64,000 nt of DNA. It comes from Symbiotaphrina buchneri (Eukaryota; Ascomycota; Symbiotaphrinales; Symbiotaphrinaceae). This document shows, one piece after another, positions 46,501 through 60,483 of this stretch; positions within the stretch are counted from its first letter, which is position 1; every line of letters starts with the position of its first letter. The notes below the pieces were generated by a model. It ran no database searches and was not told the DNA's origin. It saw nothing but the letters and a program-made list of their open reading frames with translations. The stretch is from positions 248,001 through 312,000 of the forward strand of contig BCIG01000015.1 of NCBI GenBank assembly GCA_001599915.1, given 5' to 3'. Made by a program: the position numbers and the translations under genes.

Positions 46501-49027
46501 CGAGGGAGCGTCATGACGCTGTTGGCCGGCGGCAGCCACGGGAGAATCGGGGAAGCGTGAGACAGGGGTCTGGCATGATCAAGCGAACAAGGGTGCAATT
46601 CCAAATGGGCGTTGCGACGGCGTGAATTTTCCAGATGGTCGACACTCCTTTGGGTCCAAAGTAACGGTGGGAAAGCCGTGCGAGCAAGCTTAGCCAATGT
46701 AATTGCGATTTCCGATCGCTGTCGAGTACTCCAAACACCACTGTCTCTTTCCGTGCTGCTCCAAGCCACCCGCGAAAATCGCGCCGCGCCAGTCTGGCGG
46801 ATAGGCCGGTCGAAAGGCCGGCGGTGTGGTTTGTTGGTGCGCACCGTTAGCTGTCGTTCGTCTGAGGCAGCAGCAGCAGCAAGCCATCAGATACGGCTTG
46901 ACGGTTAGGTTGTCGGCAAGCCAGCCAGTAGCCAGATGAAACAACCGAACGAGGCGTTCCGCCATTCTAAAGAATTAGGCAACCCCTCGAAGGATACTGC
47001 AAAGGGAAATTCCAGGAGGGACCGCCATATGAGACGATCGACCAACACCACAAAAACACCAGCGAGCTCCGCGGGGGCGGCCGAACCGAGTTCAGCTTTG
47101 GTCGAAATAATCTGTCCACCGTGACCTTTACCTTCAACTCAACCGCGGTCTGCTGTTAATCCGCAGAACAACAAGACAACCCATGGATCGTGGATTTAGA
47201 GGCGCATGTTACGTTACAGGCCGTACGTCCACTGCCTGCCTGTGGACGGTGTATGAAGGCAGTCGGTCAATAAGGTCAGGTACCTCTAGGTCCTCACAGC
47301 AGGCGGCCGCAAGCGTACCGGGCCAAGACCTTCAAATGCTCTCAGCCTTACGACGACCCGCGGGAACTCGAGTTCTTGGCCGTTTTGCGGGAATACACCG
47401 ACACTCGCCTATTGACTGGTGGTAATCGACGTACTCCGAGAGCTACAAGTCAGGAGTTAGGTACCTTATTTCCCACGAAGCTAGGGGTACAGTAGCGCGC
47501 GGGGGAGTTCAAGATTCATACCTTATTATTATCGAACAACTCACAACCGATCAGCAAATGATATGAGCACATTTGCAAGACGGACTGCCGCTGCCGTTTG
47601 CCCTTTTCGTACCGCTATCTCATTTCATATCGTCCCATGAATTGCCATGCCTCTTCTGCCCGCTTGCAACCCGGCCGTACCGTCCGGACTCCCAAGGGAC
47701 GGATTAACAACAGTGTTCGCTGTTGACACTAAACCCTTTGTCGTACTCGGATCCCGACTATCTTACCACCAACACACAGACGCCGTTTCTCCGCAAAACA
47801 AGGGCGCACCCTAAGCGGACCTCCCACCTCCAACACCACCGCCAACAAGCAAAAGCCGCGCTAAGCCTCTTCTAGGCATTGCTCGGTGAAGACGGCTGGC
47901 CCGCCCGCCCTTTCATCACTTTCTTTGCTCGTCCTGGCGCCGCACGCCTGGTTTATGAGGCCGGCAGCGCGCTCGTGGGTGATAGCTAGGGCTAGGTGAC
48001 TTCGGGGCCCTCAGCAAGCACAGCCGCTGGTACGGTAGGATGTACTAAGGTGCTATGTACAGTAGCAGTTATTATTATCGTAGGGAGTAGTGGAGGGCCT
48101 GAACGAGCACAATTTCACACCTCGAGCAGAATGACTAAGGGCCCGCGGTCCAGACTCCAGGCAGCGCTGGCATTGGGTAATAGACGCAGTTCGAAATAGC
48201 TTCACTTACAGAGCATCTCGAATTAGCCTGATTCTCTTCTTGCTCACCCCCGGTCCGCCTGCACAACGCACCACGAGGTTGTTTCGCTGGCTGAGCGAGG
48301 TCCAACTGATGTCTACGACTACGTGTCTCGCAGCGCGTTACCATCTTTCATTGGAAATGGAAAGTATTCCTCGTCCGTGGCTTTGCTCGACGCTCTGCCT
48401 GATCCGCGGGAGCGTCTACCATAGAGCGCAAATTCACCGAACACGTTGAGCAATAGAAAATCTACGAAAGGCGGCACGTGAAATTGGAAGGATGCCAACA
48501 CGGCCATGCAACTCCGCCAGGCGCAGGCTTGAATACGTAAGGTAGCAACGGTCAACAGCTTCGTCCACCCCGTACCCCTTGAACCACGATCAGACTTGAC
48601 AGCTGCACCACTCGAACACAAGAAGCACTCCAATACACCGTCCACAGAGCCTGGAACCGCAGCCTCTGGACATCCGGGCCGACTTCACCCATACATGCCT
48701 CTATAGCGTTCAGAAATATGCTTCGTCAACTCCAATATCCAACTCCCGTACAACTGAGGCGCGAAGCAGCGCTCTGGTTATATCGAGTCGGGCAAGGTGG
48801 AACCCATGGACCACTCAGTATGTAATGAATAGCCAGCAGGTGAGACCATCCCTTGCCGTGGGAAAGCCAGCGGGACGCAACAGAATACACTGCAGAGAGT
48901 AAGAATGACCATAGTTTGAATGCTCGTACAAGCTTAACACCTTCCGGGTAGAGAAAAAGAAAGGCTTGATCGACTACTCAGTGCCCGCAAAATATTTGCC
49001 TTTCGCTACTGAAGGATACAGCGTATA
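40580..49027. other. 8.4-kb gene-poor region
   Basis: No frame here carries a domain I recognise. The longest are a minus frame at 45721-45041 (226 codons) and a plus frame at 42153-42563. There is a CACACA microsatellite near 41110-41125, a pentanucleotide tract near 41910-41926, and TACC/GGTA words at 41880-42150, 45230-45300 and 47280-47490. Base composition is close to that of the genic parts, so this is not an AT-rich RIP-type block. It may hold lncRNA, regulatory DNA or fast-evolving genes. Confidence 0.5.
41910..41926. repeat. (AAGGT)n pentanucleotide microsatellite
   Basis: About three AAGGT units flanked by GGTACC and TTAGGTA words. Confidence 0.75.
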
Positions 49028-50131
49028 TCAGCCTGCTCCTCCAGCACCATTGGTGTCCATTGGTTGTAGACCAGCTCCGTCAGGCACTGGTTGTCTCCGT
49101 TTCCTAATAGGCGCTTTCTTTCGTTGTTCTACTGCCCCTTGCTGTGCCATAGCGGTGTCCTCATCGTCATCTTCGCCATCATCATTGTCGTCCTCGTTCA
49201 GCTCCCGAAATCTGCTTGCTTCATCCAGCTCATTGAGATTCGTCGGCTTCATCCTCAGCCATTTCATCCTAGGACCCGAAATTGCACGTTCTGATACTCG
49301 GAAGCCGTAGATGCGGGGTTCATATATCTTGCCCACGCCCAGACCAGGAGCAAGGTTTAATGCAGGGACTCCGTTGATCACAAACGGCTGGTTCGGCAAC
49401 GGTACGTCTGAACCGGCACCGGCCACTGGTACGGTCGAAAGTGATGAATTTCGGCTCTTATCAGTTGCAGGAGACAGAGGGTCATGTCTTACGCCAATAT
49501 CCATCTCCGGAAATGTCATGAAAAATAGACTGCCGAATGTCGTACCAAAAAAAGCGCCATCGACGGCCTGGAATCTGCTGTTAGGTGGCGTATAGACATC
49601 CAGGCAGCTTGGGCAGAACAACTTGACGGTCTCTTGACCGGGTGTATCACTTAGCCCAACTGGAAGAACTTTGCAACCATTGCAGTTCACCCGTGGGCAA
49701 ACGCCGAAATGCTGTAGCTCATACTTCTCCGCCATTTGTTGTATCCCGGGCCTTGATGTGATATACCGCTGGTGAATTAGGCCGTAGAGGAGCTCTGCCG
49801 AGCTTTCAATGACACTCAAGTCGCTAGATACCCGCATATGCCTGCGGTCACTTGCCCTTCGGTAGCCCAGGGGTTTGTCATCACCAAAAGCGTCATCATC
49901 ATCCTCTTCTTCCTCCTCCTCCTCTTCCTCTTCGTCCTCGTCCTCTTCTTCCGGTTCCACGTCCAATATCATCTCCAAAGCCTCTTTATACATGGGCACC
50001 TGTGACTGGAGCCCTGTGAGATTGAAGTCATCCTCGATGAAATCCTCTGAAACCTCTGCGAAGTACTCGTGCCCTAGCAAGGAGCAGAAGGACGCTATCC
50101 ACGACTCCGGTGCAGGAGATGAGGACGACAT
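49028..50131 (-). CDS. ckb1: Casein kinase II regulatory (beta) subunit
   Basis: Regulatory subunit of the CK2 holoenzyme. Single exon, 367 residues, from ATG at 50131 (MSSSSPAPESWIASFCSLLGHEYFAEV). The frame continues open upstream. CK2 beta landmarks are WIASFCSLLGHEYF, EDDFNLTGL, the dimerising zinc site CPRVNCNGCKVLP with FCPSCLDVY, and GTTFGSLFFMTFPEM. Compared with the metazoan protein (about 215 residues) it has an acidic Glu/Asp run of roughly 25 residues after EALEMILD, a linker before the conserved YGFRVSERA segment, and a long acidic and basic C-terminal tail. Filamentous fungi commonly have such extensions in Ckb1. Confidence 0.94.
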   Translation of the reverse strand: MSSSSPAPESWIASFCSLLGHEYFAEVSEDFIEDDFNLTGLQSQVPMYKEALEMILDVEPEEEDEDEEEEEEEEEEDDDDAFGDDKPLGYRRASDRRHMRVSSDLSVIESSAELLYGLIHQRYITSRPGIQQMAEKYELQHFGVCPRVNCNGCKVLPVGLSDTPGQETVKLFCPSCLDVYTPPNSRFQAVDGAFFGTTFGSLFFMTFPEMDIGVRHDPLSPATDKSRNSSLSTVPVAGAGSDVPLPNQPFVINGVPALNLAPGLGVGKIYEPRIYGFRVSERAISGPRMKWLRMKPTNLNELDEASRFRELNEDDNDDGEDDDEDTAMAQQGAVEQRKKAPIRKRRQPVPDGAGLQPMDTNGAGGAG

Positions 50132-51102
50132 ATCGCTAGATGTCGAGCCTTCTAATAAATCTCCTCCCGACAAATGCAACGATGGTGGATCTTCCAGCTT
50201 TGCTGTCAAGTTCAACACCGGATCCGGAGAAATAGCGATTGTGGTCGTTATGTGAAAGTACGATGGTTTAGGCGGCCTTATTGGGTTGATGAATCCTCCA
50301 TACGCATGCTTGAGTGGTGCAAGGAGGATTGGCGGGATTGAAGTGCGTCAATGGCCGTAAAACATACACGTGAAGGAGACTAAGGATGATGATGAGGTAT
50401 CAGACGAGCATCCCAAGATCGGACGACGCTAGTGATGATACAGTCGCGACTGATGAATAACGAGTAGAGGTGAGGTGAACCGATTTGCTCAATTTCACAG
50501 CGCTTGTTAGGGGAGATAGGCCGGTGAGATCCTACGTTCAAGATTAGGATCTTTCGACAATCTGAGCGCACGCGCGGAAGATGCGCAGGTCGATATCTAG
50601 GGGACCTACTCTACCGCGACAACAGCTGAAGGAAGTGCTGAGAAGCCAGTATTACTTCGCAGCAAGGTGAATGAACGTCCAGATGCCGTACGATGGGGTG
50701 GATCGAGATCTGGTCGCGGGCAGAGCCAGCGCTGGTCGATGAGATACTCCAACGAAGGGCACGGGAAGTGTGGTTTCCTTCCTGCACTAGTGTGCGTGGC
50801 TTGGCATACAGCCCGCCCTAGAACGCGATAAGGCAAGTGTCGCCTAAATGAAGCCACAGTGGCTTGTGGCTGGTTTGGAGCCCCTTAAACAGCAACCATA
50901 CTTCAAGGACTGGAGTCGACTCCTGAAACACTAGTGCCCAAGGTTTGTACCTTATCAACAGAGATCACGACAGCTTAAATTACTTTCTTTAATTTTAAAG
51001 AGGATGATAAGTCTTGAGAATGCCCTGGAACATCACGGCCTTTGAGAGGTTGCGGGGTAGCGCGTAATGATAATCATGTCTGGATCGATACGTCCATGTT
51101 TA
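50132..51102. other. Spacer with CKB1 promoter
   Basis: 971 bases, no recognisable gene. An ATGATGATGA word near 50383 looked like a snoRNA C box but has no suitable partner box. Confidence 0.45.
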
Positions 51103-53521
51103 TCAAAAGCAATCCTTCATGATCCGCGAAAGCTCCTCGTCGTTACTGAACAGCGAGAAACTCTCAGCAGCAGCCGATATGTCTCCTTGGCTTTGAGACG
51201 AAAAGACCATATTGTGACCTGCTGCTTCAAACCAGTTTCTCAACTCGAAGCTCATCTGATATGCATTGATCGGTGCTTCGCCCATAGGTGATACGCCTTG
51301 AATCTGCTGGAACATTGCGATGTCATCTTCCGAATGGCCTGCTAGTCCAGCCATCGCCACCGCCGCTGTGGAATGCGGATCGTCTTGGTTCAGAGCTGAT
51401 GGATGTGATGCGAGGCCAAGCTTAGGAGCAACTTCTTTGAGCCCCTTAATTGTCCTCCACAGACGTTGAGACGTGAAAGACTTGGTCGAAAATCCTTTCA
51501 CTATATCCAAGGCCATATAGAACTCGTCACGGCAGGGACCGCTGAACTGTGCAGGAGCATGTGACACTGCCAGGAAAAGCACAGCTAACGCGGATAGGAG
51601 GAAGTAGTTGAATGTGACCTGTTGCACGCGGTATATATTTGACGTTCGATTCACGTCTGTAATGAATTTGATGGTGTCCTTGGCAACCTCGACGACGGTC
51701 TCGGCCATCTGCCGATTCTCCATGATACTGGTGGCGGTTTGGAGGACAGGCCTATAGACTAGGAGCCGAAGCTGATTTGCCCGAAGTTTCACGATAATTC
51801 GAGTACGCCGGGTAGTTCGTGGCTCATACTCCAGACCGTGCGCAGAATTGCCGGCTTTAAGAATATCTGGAATATTCTGCTGCCACTGGAGAATTTGCCA
51901 ATCAATATACGCCATTTCTTCTTTGTTTAGGTCATTTGTGTTTTCAAAATTTGTCACTGCTCTCCACACGCGGCTAGCGATGCGGTTTAACGACACCATG
52001 GCTTTCAGGTAAGGCGTGGATTCGTCCTGCAAAGACTGTCAGACTTCATTTGGATCTCCACAGCGAAGTACTTACTGGTTCCGGCATGGATGGGTCTATA
52101 TCCTGGTCTTCCAACGCAAACGGCATGCCGGTTCCAAAGCTATATCGTCTGTCTAAACAGACGATTGACCAGAACAACTTGACGATCCACTGCCTTTCGG
52201 TCTCTGAAGTAGCGGCCTTGGACAGGGTCTGTCGTCGATGCAAGCCGATTTCGACACACATATGCAACACCGCCCCCGTTGTTCTCCAAGCAATAGCCTC
52301 TTCTCCTTTGTGAAATCGATACATTGACTACTCCGGGATCAGTCAAATCCAAATAAATGAAAAAGAGATGGAGAAGAAGGCAGAGGGGAAAACAGATCCG
52401 GAATGGTAACGGTGACTTACTACCATGACCAGGAACAATATCGTAGGAATATCTACAGGGCCCCATAGCCGCTTCTCCGCATCTTCGCGAACACTTTCAT
52501 AAAGTCTCTCACTGAGCTCACTTTCTCCGCCCCCTTCTGTAGCGAGAGCACACGCTATAACCATCTTAATAGTACCTTCATTCAAAGTATCAAGGCCTGG
52601 ATTACCGGGCTGGACTAGGCCCGTTCTGGTGGCGGCCTCGATGAAGCTGTATAGTCTATGCACCTGCGCTATAGTCTTTTCCATATCAACCATGGGATAC
52701 ATGATACCTATTTCTTCTTCGTGGACCCTGCAGAGTCTGATTGCTTCATGCCTTGGGATGGACCAGAGAGGGTCCTTTCCGTGGTAAAAGCCGTTCGTCT
52801 GGCCCAGTGGCGCCGGAAGTGGGGATCCCACTTGATTTACCAAAGTATCATCGGTGCCTTCTGTTGACTCTGTTATGCCCATTGTCTGCAAACTGGTCCT
52901 GGCAACATCTAGACTGAAGGCCGAGCTGGTAGGTCCTTGGAACTTAGGCGGCTTTGGCAGAGTACGCGTCGGATGCCCTGACGGAGATTCTATTCCTGAT
53001 GTGCGGGAAAATGATGTAGATCGCCCAGGGTTGTATGAGTAAGAGGATGGTTCTATAGTCGCCAACGGGTTTTGCAGAGCATTCATGCTGTTGAACAGTG
53101 TATCCACCTGGTCCTGAAGGTACGAAATGCGGCTTTTCATCTCGTTGAACTCTCTGTCCCGTAGGTTAGTTGAATGCACAAAGCGACTGGGGCTGTGTAC
53201 TGACTGTGAGTCGCGCAAGCTATGACTACAGCAGTTTGGCGCATAAAGGCATTCGAGAGAGAGCTTTCCGCATCTTTGACAAGGGAGTAGGCCGTTGCAT
53301 TTTATCTTCCGTCGTTTGCACTCGTTGCTTCAAGCCCGAATCAGAAACGCTGTCTTCCAAGTCTCACTGCGGCCATACCATGCTATAGCGATATATCTGT
53401 TCCTGCGCTTCTTCTCACCATTTCCAGGGCCCTCGCCGGAATCATCTGCGCTCCGTTTCCGATCGTTCGAGGTCTGCCGATACATTGGGCTGAACCCATT
53501 TGAGGGGCTTTCGGCACTCAT
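51103..53521 (-). CDS. Zn2Cys6 fungal transcription factor
   Basis: Nuclear regulator with a Gal4-type DNA-binding domain and a fungal-specific regulatory domain. Exons: 53521-53379, 53327-52421, 52327-52076 and 52026-51103, 741 residues. The six-Cys motif CNECKRRKIKCNGLLPCQRC with GKLSLEC follows C-x2-C-x6-C-x5-C-x2-C-x6-C exactly. Its first Cys is completed by splicing over the 51-base intron 1. A short coiled coil follows (MKSRISYLQDQVDTLFNSM). The middle homology region contains MYRFHKGEEAIAWRTTGAVLHMCVEIGLHR. An upstream in-frame ATG at 53698 is possible. Target genes are unknown. The GH13 gene 2 kb away is not evidence enough to link them. Confidence 0.9.
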
Positions 53522-54565
53522 GGCTGAGCCGGGCAAGCCGCTGGGATGTGGTGCGATGGTGCAAAGGTGATGATGCTCGCTCAAGGGGGCATTGTCAGCA
53601 GGCAAGCTGCCTGCAGTCGCGCATCTTACTGAAGGAACCAATCGAGCGACCATTGACCAATTCTTGCCGTTGACCAAAGGTCCGGCACGATTGGTCAACG
53701 GGCCGTTGGTGAATGGATGGTCCGGAACATAGCGCCAGCTTGGCGATTGAACCCCGCCCAGGGTCGCTTGCTGTCATTGCGGGGTATCTACAACTCGAGA
53801 TTCATATAAATGCACGGTACCACATACAGAGACCAAAGTACTTTTTTTTCGTAATCTGAGCTAAAATGGAAAAAGATGGCTAGTGGGCGAAGACACATTC
53901 CGTCCACCCTTGTATCATGGCAATACAACGTCGGAGATTATGGGCTTTATCCAGGGACATCACGACGCGAAGACGAGTGTAGGATTCAAGCCTGCGGTTG
54001 CAAGTCTGCACAACATTGTGGCGGTTCACTGCAGATGCAGATACACATGAGAAGGCTTTCAACGAGGACTTGAGACCTGTCGAGGGTAGCATGGCTTTGC
54101 CGTTCGAAGCATGCCTGATGCTCGACATCACTGGGTGAGGTTTGAGGTCATGCAGGAAGGTACAAGAGTATTACAATGCAGAGAGCCGGATGCCCCTGGA
54201 ATCAAAACTCAGGAGGCTCGCCAAAGGAGCATGCAGTCAGAACGGGGCTCCAAGTTCATGCATAGCTGGACTGAGTGTATGTAGGGCGTGCAGTCGATGA
54301 TTCGCGGCAATCAGGCAGAATTCCAAAATCGACAATGGGGAAAAGAGATTGCTTTTGAATTTGGTGATTTGAGCACTGATTGCATTTCAGGCATTGCTTA
54401 GTGGGCAGTTGATCTGCGGGAATTCCAGGCTCGCCGACTATTCCTGCCATGCTATTGTTTTGAATGTGCTGTCATGTACTGCTGTATGACGATGCCATTT
54501 TTGGATCCGCCCAACCTTGAAGAGAACCGAGATAATTGATGCTGTAACCGCGATCTGCGATTGAC
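53522..54565. other. Spacer with regulator promoter
   Basis: 1.0 kb between two minus-strand genes. No gene or repeat is recognised. Confidence 0.45.
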
Positions 54566-55033
54566 CTAAACCTCCTTCCTTTCCCTGCGATCCCTTAGAG
54601 CATCCTGGTCCTCTTCCTCCTCGCCGGGCACTGGATCGACGGTCGTACCTTCAGCGGCGAATCTATCCACTTGGCTTCTATTCAGGTTGGCATGCTTCTC
54701 CACGCGATCGTGGCCCTTTGCGGCAGGGTCGTTCGGACTGAAGTGTAGGCGTTTGCTCTCTACCTGGGCCGGCAGCTGATCGCCAGTACCGGTAATCACC
54801 TCTCCTGTTGCCCCAATGTCCTTGTTCTGACGGGGGATATCCGTTGGGTTGTCCACGGCAGACTGAGGGTCAGAAGCCTCGAGGCCTCCCTTGGTATACG
54901 AGGGGTTCTCGGCCGTCTGATCGGGCCGTGCCTTTGAAGGAATCACGTTTTGCTTGCCTGCATCGCCGGGAATGGAGGTCCCTTGAGCGGCCATGTCGCT
55001 GAGGTCGCCCCCCTGATGAGGATCGCTGGACAT
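54566..55033 (-). CDS. Small hydrophilic disordered protein
   Basis: Single exon, 155 residues, starting MSSDPHQGGDLSDMAAQGTS. Rich in Asp, Gly, Pro, Gln and Lys, with no Cys or Trp, no hydrophobic segment and no known domain. The tail is acidic then basic (EEEEDQDALRDRRERKEV). The composition recalls fungal stress-related hydrophilic proteins, but no motif proves it. Support comes from frame length, a normal stop and a well-placed ATG. Confidence 0.6.
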   Translation of the reverse strand: MSSDPHQGGDLSDMAAQGTSIPGDAGKQNVIPSKARPDQTAENPSYTKGGLEASDPQSAVDNPTDIPRQNKDIGATGEVITGTGDQLPAQVESKRLHFSPNDPAAKGHDRVEKHANLNRSQVDRFAAEGTTVDPVPGEEEEDQDALRDRRERKEV

Positions 55034-55755
55034 TGTCGCGGCGGATATGTTAAGGGGTTAGAATTGGTGATACTTGTGCACTTGGAGGAAATTGGATGCC
55101 AAGTCGACAGTGAAATATGGTACAATCCAAAGACTCTGGAGATCTAATTGAAGTCGTGTGCTCAAGGGGACCCTTGACGGTTTTGTACCTCCGGTGAGCA
55201 GCGTGATGTCATGATGAAGCCTTGCGCACCCAACAGGTACTCCGTACGAACTTCGTAGTCATTCGTACGTCAATCAACACAGTGGGAGCCATCGAAGAGC
55301 CGTACCCTGTACTTCAGACTGGCTTCCCTTACCTGCCTTACCTTACTCAAGCTCCACCGTCTCTGACAGGCCGCAAGAAGACACACTTTCGGGAGCCCAG
55401 GGGAGCACCAATCAGCTACCTTACTGTGCGGTGCCCACAGCCTTGCTCTTCAGGGTCCATCTATGTTGCGCAGGAGTATGGGTGGGTAGGTCGAAGGCTC
55501 CGAAATCCCATAACCCGGTCATCTGCTGCACTCGCTCTTGCACGATAAAGCATAAGCAATATTCCTTGATAACCTGCCATCGTATCGTATGGCGGTCACA
55601 CTGGAGGAGACTCGGCTGCTCCACTTCCGAGCCAGAGAAATCGTTTAACCCCGTTTTAACCCCGCCAACATGACGCACTATTAAGGAACGTCCCATCAAT
55701 GACCAGGACGGGCGATTTGGGAGTAAACCAACTATTCCCCCATTAGACGATCCCA
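55034..55755. promoter_or_regulatory. Divergent region before the alpha-glucosidase
   Basis: 722 bases between divergent starts. A loose CTTACC/CCTTAC cluster lies at 55325-55350. No defined operator is recognised. Confidence 0.45.
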
Positions 55756-57742
<1,987 letters not shown>

Positions 57743-58270
57743 ACACAACCACTATCCGCATATAGACTTGTGCATAAAGGTCCAATACTGAAAGGGATAT
57801 CACGATGATACACTTACGCAGGAGTGGGCATGCGGGTCACTATATATTAAACGGCATTTACGAAGACATTCTAGGCGTGAGATTAGTGGTGAAACTCATG
57901 GCTTCTGGCTTTACGCTACATGCCTTTACCAAATGGAATAACCCATGTGAAAGGTGTCTTATGAGGACCGATGGTTATCCCCCGCCACTAGATTAGCTTA
58001 TTTGGCAAGCAATGGGAAGGAGAAAGGGAGGACGCAACAGATATCGGTCCAGTTGCTAGTCTTATACAGTGTTTCAGGTTTGCTACCTTTCTACAGGATT
58101 CGATAATCAAAGCACTAGCCTGCCGTTAAGACATGCATGAAGCAGAAGCGCGGTTGTTGCTCTTTGTACCACAAGCTTGCCGCACCAACCTACCAGAACG
58201 CCAGCCCCCAGCCATATTTCATGCACACATTCACAAAGGACAACGAGCTCCACCCTGTCACTGCGAATCA
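57743..58270. other. Spacer between convergent genes
   Basis: 528 bases, nothing recognised. Confidence 0.5.
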
Positions 58271-59846
58271 TCAAGAACTCAGGAGATCCTTGACACTCAT
58301 TCCCCTTGCGCCATGGTTTCGTCGGTCGCTGTTGAGCATCAAGAGAGCTGCCGTGGCCTCGTGATCAAGGTCTGTGGGAGTGTCTTTCTGAGGTGGAAGC
58401 GCGGGGGAAGCTGAGACGGAGGAAGCGTGAGAGACGGAGGAAGCGTGAGAGACGGGGTAAGAATAGTGCTGAGCCTCGAAAATCGGTGATGGCAGGGTGT
58501 GCGACGCACGCCGGCTGGGAGGAACACTACCATCTCCTGATTGTTGTGGATAATCATAGTACTGGTAGCGGGAGCTGGTTGCCGAAGGTGTCCGTTCGGA
58601 TGCTTCCGACATTTCCACATCCTCTTCAGATGCAGCCGATATCGATGCTGCTTGCCGGCCTGGTAATCCCTTGGCCAGGCTGATAGACGGGTGATTCTCT
58701 GCTGCGTTCGCTTTCAACTCCACGACGCATTGTTCCAGATAACGCAGATACTCAATGCTAGCCTGCAACCGAGTTTATCAGCATAGTCACAATACCTGAG
58801 CAATGTTCTTACCTGAAGGATGGCGAGCTTGTGCATTTCTTGATCTTTACATGCCGGTATCATTTCCTTCAACACACCGAACTCTTCATTCATCTTTGAT
58901 CGTCTCCTTCGTTCAATAAGGCTGTGAGCGGTTTTCCTCGCCGTCTTCCGCCCGGCGGCGGTCGTGGAGCCTGCCTGTTTCTTCTTGAGCCCGGCAGCAG
59001 GCGTGGCCGCTGCTTTACCTCCACCCTTGCTGCCAGACTGTCGTTCTGCAACGGTGCTTGCCTCCTGCGGACGGGGCTTCATCTGAATAATCTTTCGAGA
59101 TCGTGTAGGCGGTGGAGGCAAAGCAAACTCTTCCCGCTCGCGGACCTTTGACGACCGTCGAGTCTCATTCGAGGCCGAAAGAGGCGATGTGGGAGAGACG
59201 GGTCTGTAGGATGCGTCGGAAGCTCCAGACGATGGCGACTTCGAATTCGAGGTGGACACCATATGCGCTAAAGCAGGCGGTGGGAGGGTGAAGGACAATT
59301 CCAACGACGCAATCTCTGCATGTTCTTTGCCTGCAATGTCTGTGGACGACGCAGGCGTCGGCGGAAGCGTAGGTCGAGGCATTGCTGGAGCAAGCGCTTC
59401 GTACACCTTCCGAGAGGACCTGGAAAGTTTACGAGACGGAAGCCGTCCACAGTATATCGAGACCGGACAAAAATAAGTCTGCACGAGTAGTAGAAGGTGA
59501 ATTAAATGCCAGGCACGGGACAGCTGCTTTTTCTGCCGGAGGAACGAGGGGAACAGATGAATGGATAAGTAGGGGTCACGGCGGGTCGGAACAGATATGA
59601 AGCAAAGCCCTGGGCCTGTGCGTCGTAGGTGGACGAGATGGAGGGCTGAGCATTATCGTCCAGAAGGGCAGGAATGGATGATCGGAGGGTCTGAGCTTCA
59701 TTGTCATTGGGGAGGGCGGGAAAACGGGGATGGAGGTTTGGTGTGTCGCGTGCCTCCCTGGTCGCCCGTGCAGGCGTGATTGGGTTTGGAGAGGTCGATG
59801 CCCAAGCAAGCAACTGCGCACATGTGGTTGCATCCGCCTCGCTCAT
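58271..59846 (-). CDS. bHLH transcription factor
   Basis: Nuclear regulator with a basic helix-loop-helix domain: ARKTAHSLIERRRRSKMNEE (basic region), then FGVLKEMIPACKDQEMHKLA (helix 1 and loop) and ASIEYLRYLEQCVVELKA (helix 2). The His-x3-Glu-x3-Arg pattern predicts E-box (CANNTG) binding. The intron 58812-58763 splits loop and helix 2. Certain exons are 59382 or upstream to 58813, and 58762-58271. For the N-terminus, a frame from 59846 (MSEADATTCAQLLAW) can be joined in phase through a short 38-base intron (59516-59479), giving 495 residues. The ATG at 59382 (MPRPTLPPTP) is the safe alternative. The C-terminus has a repeated SHASSV motif and ends MSVKDLLSS. Confidence 0.82.
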
Positions 59847-60483
59847 TGGCCGGCCTCGTCCTTCCCCCTCTAACCACCAACGCCCCTACTACGAATACTC
59901 GACCTTTTACCCAAGTAACGGCAGTACCAGACCATGTATGGAAAGAGTTCATGATCATTTTCGAGGGAAAAAGTGGTCAAAAGATAAGAACCACATGTTG
60001 ATTCAGGCTGTGATTTGCTACCAAAGTCCGACAGATTGGCTTTTGACCAAGCGCACCAGCCGTCCGTTGGCCTCCTTTCCACCCTTCACTCTGTTTGAGT
60101 CGTTCGAGCACGTGCCAGCACCTACAGAGTACTCGGCGGACATGTTCCCTCCAACTCTGCCGGCTGGCCCTGGACTCGCCACTTCTTGTGCCGCCCAGAG
60201 AATCTTAACCTCGACATCCACCTTCCAACGATGCGCAAGGATATCCTCCTCCTTCTGACCGCGTGACTGTTGACTATTGCAAGACCTTCTGACCCAGCTC
60301 ATGCGCGTCTATATCAGGTCTGAAGAAGCAACCCGCAACGTACATTCTTCGCTCATCGGGCAAGCCTTTGGCTCTGAAGGTAGCCGGATGTTCAAGTCCA
60401 TCATCTCCAGACCTTGCACTTTCAGCGCTAGTTGACGGAGTTGTTGCACCTTTCCTTCGATCAAGCTGAATGTTGTGTGATAG
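59847..60483. other. Spacer, bHLH promoter side
   Basis: 637 bases between two minus-strand genes, no recognisable gene. Confidence 0.45.

Noticed and set aside
50371-50565. C/D snoRNA hinted by ATGATGATGA and later CTGA
   Set aside because: Boxes are about 180 bases apart, with no terminal stem and no rRNA-complementary guide seen.
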